A stretch of 7,367 nucleotides of DNA. It comes from an uncultured Rikenellaceae bacterium (GTDB taxonomy: Bacteria; Bacteroidota; Bacteroidia; Bacteroidales; UBA932). Under the pieces are notes generated by a model. The model had not been told where the DNA came from. It saw only the letters and a list, made by a program, of their open reading frames with translations, and made no database searches. The translations under genes and the position numbers were made by a program. This document shows positions 5,654-7,367 of this stretch, piece by piece (the stretch's first letter is position 1; each line of letters opens with the position of its first letter). The stretch spans positions 1-7,367 of the forward strand of contig CALCYB010000185.1 in the NCBI GenBank assembly GCA_937906485.1, read 5' to 3'.

Positions 5654-6060
5654 AAAAATTATGTGAAAAGGCAGATCTCTATTTCCAGGGTCTGTTGACC
5701 CAAGAGGAGGAAACCCGATTTCAGGAACACTTGATGGATTGTCCTGCATGTGCTCATCGTCTGGAGGCACTGCGCGGACTCAACAAGGCCTTTCAACAGG
5801 AAGAACGCAGCCTGAGTTGGCGGCGTGTCGGTCGGTTTGTGCGACGCAGTTCCTGGTTGAGGGTTGCCGCATTGGTCGGCCTGGTCAGTACCCTCGGTAT
5901 CGGTTATTACACCATGACCCGTCCTGAAACGACAGACCTGCAGCCGGGTAGAGTTCCGGAGCAGGTCTGGTCGGTGGATACGTTCTCGATGGAACAGCCG
6001 GTGGTGGATACGCTTAAGCGGGATTCAGTACGGCAAATGCCCGCTGCGTCCGTTCGATAA
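5650..6060 (+). CDS. Putative membrane-bound zinc-finger (zf-HC2) anti-sigma factor
   Basis: This small protein of 136 residues probably binds and silences the sigma factor encoded just upstream. Its ATG overlaps the sigma stop codon as ATGA, so translation is probably coupled and the two products made in similar amounts. The N-terminal cytoplasmic part carries H27-x3-C31-x2-C34 in EHLMDCPAC, the signature of zinc-binding anti-sigma (ZAS, zf-HC2) proteins. C5 may be the fourth ligand. A basic stretch (residues 58-71) precedes one hydrophobic segment at about 69-89, which by the positive-inside rule leaves about 47 residues outside the inner membrane. That tail is short, has no recognised sensor domain, and repeats a VDT motif ten codons apart (VDTF, VDTL). 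The last 15 codons and the stop overlap the 3' end of convergent gltX. The partner role is inferred from context. Confidence 0.78.
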   Translation: MKKLCEKADLYFQGLLTQEEETRFQEHLMDCPACAHRLEALRGLNKAFQQEERSLSWRRVGRFVRRSSWLRVAALVGLVSTLGIGYYTMTRPETTDLQPGRVPEQVWSVDTFSMEQPVVDTLKRDSVRQMPAASVR

Positions 6061-7367
6061 AGGCTTCTTTTCCAATGGTGGCGATGATGTCTGCCACGCC
6101 AGGACCTTTGGATGCCCCCACCAGCATCAGACGGAGTCCGTTCATGACTTTTCCCATCGGCATCCCGTTTTCTACGATGTAACGGTGCAGTTCTTCTTCC
6201 ACATGCTTTCTGGAGAAGTCGCCCAATCCTTGCACAAATTCAACGGTCGATTTGAGCCGGGGCAGGTTGTCCGCTTTCCAGAATTTATTGACGGTTTGGG
6301 GATCGTAGGTTTGAGGTGCTTCAAAGAAGAAGGAAGACAATTCCCAGAAATCTTGTACGAAATGGGCGCGTTCTTTGATCAGGCCGACTACCGTTTCCAC
6401 ATAATCCGCTGCAGCATGGATGCCTTTTTCATTCAGAATGGGCCGGAAATCTTCGGCCAGAAGGGCATCACTGCGTTTACGCAGGTATTCCTGATTGAAC
6501 CATTTGGCTTTTGCTTTCTTGAATTTGGCACCGGAACGGACGATGCGATCCAGGGAAAAGGCAGGAATCAGTTCTTCCAGGGTGAAGAGTTCTTGCTCCG
6601 TACCCGGGTTCCAGCCCAACAAGGCCAGCAGATTGACAAATGCTTCCGGATAATAACCGTCCTCACGATAGCCCCGGGACACTTCGCCGTTAGGCGCTAC
6701 CCATTTGAGCGGGAAGACCGGGAAACCGAGGCGGTCACCGTCCCGTTTGCTGAGTTTGCCTTTTCCGTCCGGTTTGAGCAGCAGGGACAGGTGGGCAAAA
6801 CGGGGTTGGGTGTCCTGCCAGCCGAAGGCTTCGTACAACAGGTAGTGCAGGGGCAGGGAGGGCAGCCATTCTTCACCGCGGATCACTTCCGTAATTTCCA
6901 TCAGGTGGTCATCCACGATGTTCGCCAGGTGATAAGTCGGCAGTTGGTCTACGGCTTTCCATAATACTTTGTCATCCAACGTGTTGGTGTTTACTTCCAC
7001 GTGTCCGCGAATCAGGTCGTCCATAGCGACTATGCGGTTTTCCGGCATCTTGAAGCGGATGGTCCAATGGTTTTCCTCGCGAAGCCGGCGCTGGGTTTCT
7101 TCCTGGCTTAAGGTCAGGGAGTTGGTCAATGATCCGCGGGTTGTCTGATTGTAGGTGAAGGTCTGGCCTTGTGCTTCTGCTTCTTTGCGTAGGCGGTCCA
7201 GTTCTTCGGCGCTGTCAAACGCATAGTACGCATGGCCTTTGGCGACCAGTTCTTCGGCATATTGACGGTAGATCGGTTTGCGTTGGGATTGGCGGTAGGG
7301 CGCATGGGGATGTTGTTCACTGGCCGTTTCTACGACTTGTCCGTCAGGGGTGACTCCCTCATCCGGG
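6014..7367 (-). CDS. gltX: Glutamyl-tRNA synthetase (partial, 5' part beyond right edge)
   Basis: GltX charges tRNA(Glu) with glutamate using ATP, a class I aminoacyl-tRNA synthetase of the cytoplasm. The window holds 450 codons plus the stop. The frame is open to the right edge and begins PDEGVTPDGQ, followed by PYRQSQRKPIYRQYAEEL and AYYAFDSAEELDRLRKEAE. In this family the first block lies some 50 residues from the N-terminus, so the HIGH motif is outside the window. The second ATP-binding signature is present as KLSKRDGD (KLSKR at 6757-6743), preceded by TYHLANIVDDHLMEITEVIRG. The C-terminal anticodon-binding region follows and ends AFAVLNPA. A TTG at 7129 is internal and not a real start. 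The last 47 bp overlap the end of the anti-sigma gene on the other strand, with no terminator between them. Confidence 0.98.
   Translation of the reverse strand, partial: PDEGVTPDGQVVETASEQHPHAPYRQSQRKPIYRQYAEELVAKGHAYYAFDSAEELDRLRKEAEAQGQTFTYNQTTRGSLTNSLTLSQEETQRRLREENHWTIRFKMPENRIVAMDDLIRGHVEVNTNTLDDKVLWKAVDQLPTYHLANIVDDHLMEITEVIRGEEWLPSLPLHYLLYEAFGWQDTQPRFAHLSLLLKPDGKGKLSKRDGDRLGFPVFPLKWVAPNGEVSRGYREDGYYPEAFVNLLALLGWNPGTEQELFTLEELIPAFSLDRIVRSGAKFKKAKAKWFNQEYLRKRSDALLAEDFRPILNEKGIHAAADYVETVVGLIKERAHFVQDFWELSSFFFEAPQTYDPQTVNKFWKADNLPRLKSTVEFVQGLGDFSRKHVEEELHRYIVENGMPMGKVMNGLRLMLVGASKGPGVADIIATIGKEAFIERTQRAFAVLNPA

Noticed and set aside
6185..6964. Plus-strand open frame of 259 residues antisense to gltX
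   Set aside because: Long, but it is the antisense of strongly conserved GltX and contains no family motif; composition reflects the GltX codons.
7126..7320. Minus-strand small frame at the right edge
   Set aside because: The true gltX frame continues through this region to the window edge with conserved residues (PYRQSQRKPIYRQYAEEL), so this is a shadow.
1..7367. CRISPR arrays, tRNA or rRNA genes, insertion sequences
   Set aside because: Looked for spaced direct repeats, cloverleaf-like segments, transposase motifs and terminal inverted repeats; only the short local repeats listed above were found.

Overview
This 7.4 kb window looks like a chromosomal segment from the phylum Bacteroidota, most likely order Bacteroidales. 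Three things suggest this. GltX and QueA are of the Bacteroidota type, for example the KLSKRDGDRLGFPVF signature block in GltX. There are TAnnTTTG-type -7 promoter boxes, and clear Shine-Dalgarno sequences are absent before most starts. G+C is moderate, roughly 50% by eye. No mobile element, CRISPR array, tRNA or rRNA gene was seen.

Layout from left to right. Positions 1-165 hold an unresolved gene end or start at the window edge and a strong two-way terminator hairpin (104-157). A tightly packed minus-strand run follows, read right to left as rpiB (4410-3982), truB (3975-3244), queA (3209-2160), dprA (2089-980) and tatD (978-166). Gaps are 6, 34, 70 and 1 nt, so this is probably one operon ending at the terminator. 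It combines a pentose-phosphate isomerase, two tRNA-modifying enzymes (pseudouridine-55 and queuosine), the DNA-uptake and recombination mediator DprA, and a TatD-family nuclease. The only larger gap, before dprA, contains two hairpins. One of them is a perfect 12-bp inverted repeat that folds around the dprA start codon.

A 67-bp divergent promoter region (4411-4477) separates this operon from a plus-strand pair. The first gene encodes a 391-residue sigma-70-like protein (4478-5653) with an ECF-type core in its C-terminal part and an unrecognised N-terminal region of about 164 residues. The second (5650-6060), overlapping it by ATGA, encodes a small single-pass membrane protein with a zinc-finger anti-sigma motif (H-x3-C-x2-C). 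Together they look like a sigma/anti-sigma signalling pair and are the least ordinary part of the window. The anti-sigma gene runs 47 bp into the 3' end of convergent gltX (glutamyl-tRNA synthetase), whose 5' part lies beyond the right edge.

The metabolic and tRNA genes are ordinary. The points worth a second look are the long-N-terminus sigma factor with its partner, the dprA start-codon hairpin, the duplicated start of tatD and the tail-to-tail overlap with gltX.
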